Shown here in pieces: positions 7,327 through 15,011 of a DNA stretch of 64,000 nt. Both the position numbers and the translations under genes were made by a program. The notes under the pieces were generated by a model. That model did not search any database. It saw only the letters and a list, made by a program, of their open reading frames with translations, and was not told the origin of the DNA. This DNA comes from Ahniella affigens (lineage in GTDB: Bacteria > Pseudomonadota > Gammaproteobacteria > Xanthomonadales > Ahniellaceae), in assembly GCF_003015185.1 (NCBI RefSeq), contig NZ_CP027860.1, forward strand, positions 806,001 through 870,000, read 5' to 3'. Position 1 is the stretch's first letter. The number at the start of each line of letters is the position of its first letter.

Positions 7327-7719
7327 TCACTTACCCTTCCTGTTCTTTGCGGCTGACTTCGGAGAAGCCAATGGCTTTGGAGAAGTGATTGGCTTCACGG
7401 CCACCCGCGGCTTGTTAGGCTCGTGCAGCTTGAAGAGCATTTTGTCTTGTTCCATGAGCCTAAGAGTGTTCGCAAAAACGGGGTCTTTCATTGCGCGCAA
7501 GCGATATTTCTTGACCTCTGAATATTTGTCTATTCCCCTCCAAATCAAGAGGGCGGCCAGCAGTAGTGACAAAGTGACCAAAGGATTTGCCACGCAAGCC
7601 TGAACAACTGCAAAAACGAACCCGCCAGCGGCCGATTCCGGAACTTGACTCTCGCCACCACCCATGGCCCCTCCGGCACCAAGAACAAGCAAACCGGCGA
7701 AGTCAACCAAATAGACCAC
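7327..7719 (-). CDS. Small membrane protein of unknown function (passenger gene 4)
   Basis: A 130-residue protein. Residues 1-20 are hydrophobic and Gly-rich (LLVLGAGGAMGGG), and a clear membrane helix lies at about 46-60 (PLVTLSLLLAALLIW). A basic cytoplasmic tail follows (YSEVKKYRLRAMKDPVFANT) and ends in a Pro/Lys-rich stretch. No family recognised. The only start far enough upstream is GTG at 7719; ATG codons inside are possible. It is the first gene of the minus-strand passenger operon, and its upstream region holds a 68-bp nested inverted repeat next to the right end of the transposon. Confidence 0.6.
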   Translation of the reverse strand: MVYLVDFAGLLVLGAGGAMGGGESQVPESAAGGFVFAVVQACVANPLVTLSLLLAALLIWRGIDKYSEVKKYRLRAMKDPVFANTLRLMEQDKMLFKLHEPNKPRVAVKPITSPKPLASPKSAAKNRKGK

Positions 7720-7722
7720 CAG

Positions 7723-7790
7723 CTAGCCAAATTTGTTTCAACGAGCCTTAACAAGCGTTAAGTTCGTTGGTAAATACCAGATTTAGCTAG
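7723..7790. promoter_or_regulatory. Nested inverted repeats upstream of the membrane-protein pair
   Basis: Outer arms CTAGCCAAAT (7723-7732) and ATTTAGCTAG (7781-7790) match at 9 of 10 positions. Inner arms CAACGA..CTTAAC (7739-7752) and GTTAAG.TCGTTG (7757-7769) are perfect apart from unequal inner gaps. The region precedes the minus-strand operon and ends 1 base from the right terminal repeat. It may be an operator, a leader RNA hairpin or part of the transposon end. Confidence 0.5.
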
Positions 7791-7791
7791 A

Positions 7792-7813
7792 AAATTCAAA
7801 CTGAGACACTACC
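7792..7813 (-). repeat. Right terminal inverted repeat of the transposon
   Basis: Perfect reverse complement of 3826-3847, followed directly by the second TGGACGTA copy at 7814-7821. Confidence 0.95.
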
Positions 7814-7821
7814 TGGACGTA

Positions 7822-8288
7822 TCGCTGGTATACGGCCTGATCAATCTTGGCCGAGACTGGTGTTCTGGCTCGGAAGGCATCTGGGCCGCGTCGGGCAAGT
7901 GCCCGTGAACTTGGCGCCGATCCGAAATTCACGTCACGGTGATGCCGCAGACAGCAACCTTGCGCGCCATACTCAAGCAACCGGAGTTGCCATGAATGCG
8001 GTCCACTACTTGCTGATGATGGTTGATCTGGACAACCCCGCGAAGCCATTCGCTGCAAATCCGGCAACAAAACGCCCAAGTCCCATCGCGCGCGTAGCGC
8101 CGTCGGCGACGACTCCTGTCTGCAGCGCGTCCGCCACGCAAAGGCCAGCACGCGCGAAGCGACCGGCAAGCCAGCGCTAAGCCCGTTCGCGGCAGCGTTC
8201 TGCCGCCAGACATCGACGCGGCAGACAGATGACCAGCTGCCTACAACGTTGGCTCAAGCGCGCTGCTCGTGGGGTGCCTGTGCTCGGG
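7822..8288. other. Stretch without a supported gene
   Basis: Several short frames exist on both strands (for example 7860-8180 plus and 7929-8213 minus), but none shows a recognisable domain, a convincing start signal or natural composition; they are Arg/Pro/Ser-rich as expected of shadow frames. I see no repeat or RNA gene here. It may be decayed coding sequence. Confidence 0.6.
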
Positions 8289-8390
8289 CGGGTCTGAGCA
8301 AGTCCATCCTGGACGTGCAGACCCGCAATGAGTCCGGCACGCGTCCGGACTCATTGCCCGCGAATCCAGCAATTGCGGGCTTGTTTTTGG
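8289..8390 (+). other. Three consecutive hairpins followed by a T-tract
   Basis: Hairpin 1 pairs CGGGTCTG (8289-8296) with CAGACCCG (8318-8325) and encloses GTCCA/TGGAC (8302-8306/8310-8314). Hairpin 2 pairs GCAATGAGTCCGG (8325-8337) with CCGGACTCATTGC (8344-8356), 13 perfect bp. Hairpin 3 pairs GCCCGC (8355-8360) with GCGGGC (8374-8379) and is followed by TTGTTTTT. The order suits the end of a plus-strand transcript, but no plus-strand gene precedes it. It could be a small structured RNA with its own terminator. Confidence 0.55.
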
Positions 8391-8426
8391 GTGGGCCAGC
8401 CATGGCCCGCATCGCCTCTGAACGTT

Positions 8427-10289
8427 TCAGAGGTTCGCTAGGTTTCGTTCCACATCGCGAATGGCATTGCGCACCCGCTGCGTGAACGCTGACTCATGGA
8501 CACAACTCATCATCAACCGCTCGGTCGCGCGTGTCATCGCCACGTACAGTAGCCGCGCTTCCTCCTGTTCATCCTGATCGGCATTCGGCATCTGGCACAA
8601 CCCCGGAATCAGCACCAAGGGAAACTCCAAGCCCTTGCTTGAATGCATACTGATCAGCTTGACCGTGCCGCCGCGTTCATAGAGACGCTGGCGATCGGCG
8701 CCTTGGGCCTGAACGTGGTCGATCCCTGCGCGTTCGAGCGCTTCGGCAATCCGGCTTGACTGGTACGCATACCGATACAGCACGGCGATCTGATCGGCCG
8801 CGAGGCCGGAAGCTTGCGCCTCGCGAATCGCCACGAGCATGCCAGCGATTTCGTCGCCGGTATTGTCGTAGCGCGATAGTGACGGGAACGGTCCGCGCCG
8901 CCCAGCGCTCTCCGGCGCGAGCAGCGGCGTGTCGCGGGTCGGGTCTTCGGCGCCTTCGAACACTTGCTCGGCAAACGATTTGGCCATCGCGAGCACTTCG
9001 ATCGTGTTTCGGTAGTTCAACCGCAGAATGGTGGTACGACCCTGGGCCTGAATGCCGACGCTAGCCAACGTGAACTGGCGCTTCTGCTGATAGATCGATT
9101 GCGCGTCGTCGTAGAGCATCAGCAAATCATTCGTGCTCGGATCAAGCATTTGCACCACGAGCCGGAGCCAGTCCGGCGCAAAGTCATGTCCCTCGTCGAT
9201 GAGCACTGCACGATATTGGCTGCGCGGAATTGCGCGCTGGTCAACGGCTTTGATCACCGCCTCGACGAGATCCTTGAAAAACGCTTCGCCCTGGCTGCTT
9301 GGTTTCGCGAGCCCATAGGCGTTCAACATGCTGAGGCACCAGGCATGAAAATTCAGCACCTGGACGCGCTCGTCGATACCGCGCTCGGCCAGTAGTTGCT
9401 GCAGACGCGACGCCAAGGTCTTGTTGTAGCACAGCACCAGAATCGGCTTGCCGGGCGTCGCGGCGAGCTGCTGCGCGCGAAAGCCCAGAATCATCGTCTT
9501 GCCGGAACCCGCCACACCATGAATCACCCGGTGGCCAGATCCGAGAGAGCGCGCGAGTGCTTCCTGCTGCAAGTCCATCACGCGCACGAGATCGGGAATC
9601 GCCATCGCGTGCGCCGCGTGCTCGACGTTCGCTGTCTCAAACAGGCCAAACTGTTCGCCGCCAACGCGCACTTCGGGAAACACATGCCACCGAACCCGAC
9701 TGATTTGCGGCAAGGTCAGGTGGCACGGAAACGTTTGTGCAAACATGGCCCAGAGCCGCTCCTGAAATCGCTGCGGATCGGTGCTTTCGAGCATCTCGTC
9801 CTGACAGATCAGCAAATGCGCCGGCAGGATGGCATCGAGATCGTGTTGCGCCAATTGCTCGCGCCGGATATTTGGAAACACCACGCCGTATGCCCACGGA
9901 ATCAGCAGCCGATTGCCATGCTGGTGGGTTGCGGGAAAACGCAATTCAGGATCCGACTCCAAAATGCGAGCGATACGTTCGGCATACTGGCGGGCCTGGG
10001 CGAGGGGATTCGCAGCCCGCGTCAAACCGCGTTCGGTCTTCAGGCTCACGCTGTGCTTGTCGAAGCTCTCAATGCTGTCGATTTTCCAGTCTTTGACTTC
10101 CAGTACGACGATGCCGCGATACGGGCTCAGCACCAGACAATCTGGCTCGATCTGCGCGGGCCCAATGGGGACGTTCAGCCAAACCAGATACTCATCGTCG
10201 AGTTTCTCCTCAAGGCGCAGCGCAAAACGCCGTTCGCCTGGTGTCTTGCGAGCCAGAAACTCGACTCGGTCTGGAAACATCCGGGCCAT
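8427..10289 (-). CDS. NERD-domain UvrD/Rep-like superfamily 1 helicase
   Basis: A 620-residue protein. The N-terminal 130 residues are a NERD (nuclease-related) domain with the EVKDWK core and GERRFALRLEEKLDDEYLVW. The rest is an SF1 helicase: Walker A GVAGSGKT, motif II DEGHD, then QSIYQ, LNYRNT, SMHSSKGLEFPLVLIPG and LLYVAMTRATERL. Such proteins unwind DNA and may cut it; some act in repair or phage defence, but this one has no obvious defence partners. The start at 10289 (MARMFPDRVEF) is preferred over upstream in-frame codons because it fits the NERD boundary. It stands alone in transcription. Confidence 0.93.
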   Translation of the reverse strand: MARMFPDRVEFLARKTPGERRFALRLEEKLDDEYLVWLNVPIGPAQIEPDCLVLSPYRGIVVLEVKDWKIDSIESFDKHSVSLKTERGLTRAANPLAQARQYAERIARILESDPELRFPATHQHGNRLLIPWAYGVVFPNIRREQLAQHDLDAILPAHLLICQDEMLESTDPQRFQERLWAMFAQTFPCHLTLPQISRVRWHVFPEVRVGGEQFGLFETANVEHAAHAMAIPDLVRVMDLQQEALARSLGSGHRVIHGVAGSGKTMILGFRAQQLAATPGKPILVLCYNKTLASRLQQLLAERGIDERVQVLNFHAWCLSMLNAYGLAKPSSQGEAFFKDLVEAVIKAVDQRAIPRSQYRAVLIDEGHDFAPDWLRLVVQMLDPSTNDLLMLYDDAQSIYQQKRQFTLASVGIQAQGRTTILRLNYRNTIEVLAMAKSFAEQVFEGAEDPTRDTPLLAPESAGRRGPFPSLSRYDNTGDEIAGMLVAIREAQASGLAADQIAVLYRYAYQSSRIAEALERAGIDHVQAQGADRQRLYERGGTVKLISMHSSKGLEFPLVLIPGLCQMPNADQDEQEEARLLYVAMTRATERLMMSCVHESAFTQRVRNAIRDVERNLANL

Positions 10290-10586
10290 GCAGGTTCTCG
10301 TTGAGCCGTAACAGTCGAAACTTAGCAGCAAATGCCTGCGTTCTTGTGGGTTCAGACCCTGATCAACCCGCCGCGAACTGCAAACGCCGGGTTGCTAGGG
10401 CGGGTTACACTTGAAGGCGACCGGCGGATCGCCGGGACACGATCTTGCCCGGGAGGCTGCAATGGAGCGATTGATGGGGTGTGTCGTCCGGCGACCGAGG
10501 TCCTGGCACGGCGGGGCGGCTGATCGCCTGGTGCTGGGATCGGCGATGAAGCAGATTCGATCGCATTGGCCGAGGATGGTGGCACC
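10290..10586. other. Intergenic region between divergent genes
   Basis: This region must hold promoters for the helicase (minus) and the amidohydrolase (plus). I see no convincing -35/-10 pair, repeat or small gene in it. Confidence 0.5.
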
Positions 10587-11906
10587 ATGACCCACCGTCT
10601 CGTTTGTATTGCGTCGCTGCTGGCGGGCCTGGTGCTGCTACCCCTGCCGCCGGCCACGGCGGCCGTATTGGAGTTGCAGCAATTCCAGCTGATCGATGGG
10701 ACTGGCGCGCCACTTCGACCTGTGCAAAGGCTTGTTGCCGTCGATGGCCGGATCGTCGCGATCGATGACGCGGGTGCGGTCCCCGAGCAAATGCCGCATC
10801 AACCTTGGACCCGGATCGATCTCGGTGGCGCCGTGGTCATGCCGGGACTGATTGACACGCATGTGCATGTGGCGCGATTCCCGGAAACCCGCGCGCGGGC
10901 CAAACGCATCTTGATGGCCGGCATCCGCGGCGGCGTGACGGCGGTGCGTGATCTGGTGGGCGATGCGCGTGCGTTGTCAGATCTGGCGCGCGAGGTGGAC
11001 ACGGGCGAGTGGCTCGGTCCGACGATTGTCTACAGCGCACTGTTTGGGGGCCCTGACGTGTTCAAAGGCGGGCCAACCGCTCAGATGGCGCCCGGCATGA
11101 CGCCAGGAACCGCAGCGTGGGCACGGCAGATCGACGCCGACACCGATTTTCGGGCGGTGTTGCTGGAGGCGCGTGGCACCGGGGCCCGCAATATCAAGAT
11201 CTATGGGGACCTGCTGCCGGAGCAAGTCAATGCGCTGACTCGCGAGGGCCATGCGGCGGGCATGCTCGTGACCGCCCATGGCACGGTGTTTCCGACCAAG
11301 CCGAGCGAACTGGTCGCCGCCGGCGTCGACTCGCTGGCGCACGTGCCTTACTTGATTTGGGAAGCCGAGGACATTGTGCCGGACGACTACAGTGCCCGCA
11401 TCCGTGGGCGTTGGACCGAGATTCCAGCAGATCATCCCAAGTTGCTGGCCTTGTATCGACAAATGGCGGCGCGACAGGTGAATCTCGATGCGACCCTGTT
11501 CGTCTATCGCAACATGCAGAACTACCCCGGCGCACCGAGTGCCGAGTGGGCCAAGCACGCGTTCATCTGGGGCGCCGAAGCGACGCGGCTCGCGCATCAG
11601 GCGGGCGTGCCGATCAGTACGGGGACCGATTGGTTCGAAGGCCTGAGCGAGGATGCGATGCCGAATACCCATCAGGAACTACAGTTGCTGGTCGAGCATG
11701 CGGGCTTCACGCCGATGGCGGCGATTGTCGCTGGCACGCGCAATGGCGCCCGTGCGATCGGCAAGGCAGACATCCTTGGCACGCTTGAAGTTGGCAAGCA
11801 ACTCGATGCGCTCGTGCTCGACGCGAATCCTTTGGACGATATTCAGAACACCCAGGCGATTCGCCGGGTGATCGTGCGTGGTGAGCTGTTGTCGAATCGG
11901 CCTTGA
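10587..11906 (+). CDS. Secreted metal-dependent amidohydrolase
   Basis: A 439-residue enzyme with a signal peptide (MTHRLVCIASLLAGLVLLPL..., cleavage near residue 25 after ATAA). It belongs to the imidazolonepropionase/prolidase-like amidohydrolases: DTHVHV supplies the first two metal-binding His near residue 85, NIKIYGD the bridging Lys region, TAHGT and SLAHVPY further His, and STGTDWFEG the catalytic Asp. The substrate, probably a small amide or peptide in the periplasm, cannot be told. The start at 10587 sits just before the signal peptide; an upstream in-frame codon would spoil it. No operon partners are close. Confidence 0.9.
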   Translation: MTHRLVCIASLLAGLVLLPLPPATAAVLELQQFQLIDGTGAPLRPVQRLVAVDGRIVAIDDAGAVPEQMPHQPWTRIDLGGAVVMPGLIDTHVHVARFPETRARAKRILMAGIRGGVTAVRDLVGDARALSDLAREVDTGEWLGPTIVYSALFGGPDVFKGGPTAQMAPGMTPGTAAWARQIDADTDFRAVLLEARGTGARNIKIYGDLLPEQVNALTREGHAAGMLVTAHGTVFPTKPSELVAAGVDSLAHVPYLIWEAEDIVPDDYSARIRGRWTEIPADHPKLLALYRQMAARQVNLDATLFVYRNMQNYPGAPSAEWAKHAFIWGAEATRLAHQAGVPISTGTDWFEGLSEDAMPNTHQELQLLVEHAGFTPMAAIVAGTRNGARAIGKADILGTLEVGKQLDALVLDANPLDDIQNTQAIRRVIVRGELLSNRP

Positions 11907-12010
11907 GCGTGGCCTGTTCTATTGCGGAATCAGTTGGAATGCGTCGATAAGGCAACGTGCGATCACGTCGTTCTTGGCGTTTCGATGCATGACTGAAAAG
12001 GAGACGGGTC

Positions 12011-13780
12011 ATGAGAACGCTGATCTTCGCAATGTTGCTGTCGACGCCGATTGCCCAATCGTATGCAGACGACAGCGCCGACAAGTTTTTTGCGAAAATG
12101 GAAGCCGAAGCGCTCAAGAAACTGGAGCGTGGTAATCCGAATCAAAAGATTGATGCCGCCAGCACGATGGAAGCCGAGAATGCGCCCAAGGCTGCTGTCG
12201 CGCTGGCGCCATTGTTGGCGCACAAGGACCGCGATATTCGGTTTGGTGCCGCCGACGCGCTGTGGACGCTGGCCGGCAAGGATGGCGATATCAGCGCCGC
12301 GATTCCGGCACTGAAGGCAATGCTCCTCGATTCCGATTCGGCCGTCGCGATGCAGGCGGCTGGTGCGCTGGCCAGCGCCGGGATTCCCGAAACGGAGTTG
12401 GCTGGCGCGCGGCGACGGGTCTTGTCGGGACCGCCGCAGTCGCACGACGTCCAGTTCCTCGCTGCACGCGGATTGATTGGCATCGATCCGTCCGCAGACG
12501 TTCTGCCGTATTTGCTGGCGTACTACTTCGATGCCGTGGAGGACGCCAAACTCGGTGGTTCCGACGATGCGGTTGAATTGGCGACCAACGCGATCGAACA
12601 GGTCGTGGTGCGGAACGAGCTCGATACCATCCCGGTGCTGGAAGAGGCGCTTTCCGCGACGCCAGCGGCCACCGGTTTCCTGTTGGAGCAACTAGCCCGG
12701 TTCGATCCGAAGCCCGCAGACTGGGTCGGGCTACTGCTCGAATACACCGATCAGGGCTACCGCGACACGCGCGCGACCGCGTTCGAGTTGCTTGGCAACG
12801 AAACCGAACCGGCGGCGCTGAGCCGCTGGCTGCCCAAGGCCGTGCCGCTGCTCGAAGATGCCCGCCTCCGCGAGATCGGTTTGGACGCATTGGATGATGC
12901 TGCTGGCAAGAGTGATCTCGGCTTGGACGCGCTGGCAGCATTGGCTGGAGATGCGGGCGCGAAACGCGAGCATCGGTTGCAGGCGATCGAGATTCTGTCT
13001 GACGCCGCGGACACCAGTCAGCACGATGGCGTCGCCGCCGTCAAGGCAACGGCTTACCCGATCTGGTATCGGTTGTGCGATTCGATCATCAATCAACAGT
13101 CGCCCGATGACGACGAATTCAAAGCCTGCCATGGTGACAGTAGTTGGCTGATTGCTGATGATGCGAAGCGCGCTCGGCAATGGGCGGATTGGTTGACGCA
13201 CAATTCGAATGTCGAGACAAAATTGCTGTTCCTGGGGCAACTGGAGGGGATGTGGTCCCGCGCGGCACCGGCACTGCCAGCGGTGCATGCGGCACGCCAA
13301 CATGCCGACCCACGCGTGGTCGCGGCGGCCGAGGCGGCACTCAATCGCATTGAACCGGCGTGGCGCGAACGCCGTGCACGGGCATCGGCGCCGGCACCAG
13401 TTGCCACGCCGAATCATGATGTCGAACGTCCAGCCACGGGCAGCGGTCGGTCCGGCAAACCCGCAGACGGCGCGGCGCTTTACGATGCGATCCGGACGAA
13501 CAACCTCGCGGCGGTCAAGAAATTGGTGCGGGCCGACAACGTGGCGGTGCCCGTCCAGTTCGGCCAAATCCCGAATGCGCCGCTGCCGATTCAGGCGGCA
13601 CTCAATTTCTGCGGGGTACCGCAGAGCGCACAGGCGTTGCCTTTGATCGTCGAATACCTGATATCGATCGGTGCGAACCCCGATGTTCCGAATGCCGACG
13701 GCATGTCGGCGTTGGACATGGCCAAATACGCGTGTCCGGAATCGATTATGCGGATCTTGGCGGGTGCGCCAGCGTCCTAG
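12011..13780 (+). CDS. Exported HEAT-repeat and ankyrin-repeat protein
   Basis: A 589-residue protein. Residues 1-19 are a signal peptide (MRTLIFAMLLSTPIAQSYA) preceded by a good GGAGAC box. Residues about 45-440 are HEAT-like helical repeats, for example LAPLLAHKDRDIRFGAADAL and IPALKAMLLDSDSAVAMQAA. After a Pro/Ala/Ser linker, about 480-585 hold ankyrin-type units (ALYDAIRTNNLAAVKKLV, VEYLISIGANPDVPNADGMS, ALDMAKYA). Both repeat types are protein-binding scaffolds, here presumably periplasmic. No catalytic motif is visible. It stands alone between the amidohydrolase and the efflux genes. Confidence 0.85.
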   Translation: MRTLIFAMLLSTPIAQSYADDSADKFFAKMEAEALKKLERGNPNQKIDAASTMEAENAPKAAVALAPLLAHKDRDIRFGAADALWTLAGKDGDISAAIPALKAMLLDSDSAVAMQAAGALASAGIPETELAGARRRVLSGPPQSHDVQFLAARGLIGIDPSADVLPYLLAYYFDAVEDAKLGGSDDAVELATNAIEQVVVRNELDTIPVLEEALSATPAATGFLLEQLARFDPKPADWVGLLLEYTDQGYRDTRATAFELLGNETEPAALSRWLPKAVPLLEDARLREIGLDALDDAAGKSDLGLDALAALAGDAGAKREHRLQAIEILSDAADTSQHDGVAAVKATAYPIWYRLCDSIINQQSPDDDEFKACHGDSSWLIADDAKRARQWADWLTHNSNVETKLLFLGQLEGMWSRAAPALPAVHAARQHADPRVVAAAEAALNRIEPAWRERRARASAPAPVATPNHDVERPATGSGRSGKPADGAALYDAIRTNNLAAVKKLVRADNVAVPVQFGQIPNAPLPIQAALNFCGVPQSAQALPLIVEYLISIGANPDVPNADGMSALDMAKYACPESIMRILAGAPAS

Positions 13781-13933
13781 ACAGCGCGCTTGCTGCAGGG
13801 TCCTGAGCAAAGGCTTTGCGAATCATTTCAAACTTCTTGCTGAACAGCGATGCCCCTGTGTCTAATGGCATGTCGTCCGGTTGGTTGAGGGTGTTACCTT
13901 CCGCTCACCATTCGACGATGTATCAGGACTCTC

Positions 13934-14998
13934 ATGTCGCGGCCAAACCACGTCAGGCTTTTGCACGTATTGCTGATCAGTCAGATTGCCCTCGGCACTG
14001 CAGGCACTGTCTGGGCGCAAGGCGGCCCGCCTGGCGGCATGCCGCCGACGCCCGTTGAGGTCGCCAAACCGACTCGCGAAGCAGTGGTGGAAGCTGCCAG
14101 CGCCGTTGGTTCCCTTCGCGCCAATGAGGCCGTTGTGCTGCGCGCCGAGCTGCCCGGCCGGATCGAGTCGATCCATTTCGAAGAAGGCTCGCGCGTCAAT
14201 AAGGGGGACCTCCTGTTCACGCTGGATGCCAGTCTGACCAAGGCCGAAGTCGCCGAGTGGGAAGCAACCGTTGCGCAGAGTCAGCGTGAAATGGACCGGG
14301 CCAACGACTTGGTTGCCAAGAAACTCGCGGCGCAGAATGATCTGGATGCCAAGCGCTCGCTGTTGGCGATCGATCAGGCACGCCTTGGCTCGGCGCGCAC
14401 GCGTCTGGCGAAGTCACAGATTCGGGCACCGTTCTCCGGCATGGTTGGGCTGCGGCAGGTCAGCGTAGGTGAATACATCCAAAGCGCCGACGAGCTTGTG
14501 TCGCTCGTGCAAGTCGATCCGCTGAAGGTCGACTTTCGCGTGCCCGAATCGTTGGCAGCGCGTGTTGCCGCGGGGCTGGAAGTGGAAGTCGGGCTCGATG
14601 CGTATCCGGGCGAAGTGTTTACCGGCAAGGTCTATGCCGTGGACCCGCAAGTGGATGTCCAGACGCGGAGTGTGATGCTGCGGGCGACGCTGGCAAATCG
14701 CGAGGGCCGGCTGCGGCCCGGTCAGTTTGCGAACGTGCGCGTGGAGCTGGCCCGCCGCGCCGATTCGCTGACGATTCCTGAGCAGGCGCTCTGGCCGCAG
14801 GGTGGCAAGCAGTACGTCTATGTGATCGAAGCCGGCAAGGCGGCGCTGCAGGAAGTGCGCATCGGCAAGCGCAGTGCTGGCCGTGTGGAAGTGCTGTCCG
14901 GCCTATCGGCCGATGCCGACGTGATCATTGCGGGCCAGCTCAAAATTGGGCCGGGATCGCCCGTCGTACCGCTGAACCTCCGAGTGGCCAAGCCTTGA
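13934..14998 (+). CDS. RND efflux periplasmic adaptor (membrane fusion protein)
   Basis: A 354-residue protein with an N-terminal signal sequence (LLHVLLISQIALGTAGTVWA). The adaptor layout is clear: beta-barrel and lipoyl half (LRANEAVVLRAELPGRIESI, GSRVNKGDLLFTLD), a short alpha-hairpin (about 95-150), the second lipoyl half (AKSQIRAPFSGMVGLRQVSV), and barrel and membrane-proximal domains to the end. It links the inner-membrane pump to an outer-membrane channel. The pump gene follows 13 bases later with its own GGAG, so the two are one operon. No outer-membrane channel gene is next to it, so a TolC-type partner must be encoded elsewhere. Confidence 0.95.
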   Translation: MSRPNHVRLLHVLLISQIALGTAGTVWAQGGPPGGMPPTPVEVAKPTREAVVEAASAVGSLRANEAVVLRAELPGRIESIHFEEGSRVNKGDLLFTLDASLTKAEVAEWEATVAQSQREMDRANDLVAKKLAAQNDLDAKRSLLAIDQARLGSARTRLAKSQIRAPFSGMVGLRQVSVGEYIQSADELVSLVQVDPLKVDFRVPESLAARVAAGLEVEVGLDAYPGEVFTGKVYAVDPQVDVQTRSVMLRATLANREGRLRPGQFANVRVELARRADSLTIPEQALWPQGGKQYVYVIEAGKAALQEVRIGKRSAGRVEVLSGLSADADVIIAGQLKIGPGSPVVPLNLRVAKP

Positions 14999-15011
14999 TT
15001 GGAGACCGGGC

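Larger units (their letters stand above)
3826..7813. mobile_element. 3,988-bp IS1-family (ISMhu11-like) transposon with passenger genes
   Basis: The ends are 22-bp perfect inverted repeats starting GGTAGTGTCTCAG (3826-3847 and 7792-7813). The element is flanked by an 8-bp direct repeat TGGACGTA (3818-3825 and 7814-7821), a fresh target duplication of the size known for IS1-family elements. Inside are an intact DDE transposase of the IS1 family, single-ORF type, and five other genes: three on the plus strand before it and two on the minus strand after it. The interior is clearly more AT-rich than its surroundings. As far as I recall, ISMhu11-group elements can reach several kb through passengers, so this fits a transporter-IS. 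Excision would restore an intergenic stretch. Confidence 0.93.

Noticed and set aside
7860-8180. Plus-strand frame before the tandem hairpins
   Set aside because: Composition is Arg/Pro/Ala-rich, no domain and no start signal; not supported as a gene.
9396-10304. Plus-strand frame of 302 codons inside the NERD helicase
   Set aside because: Shadow frame opposite a gene with all SF1 helicase motifs.
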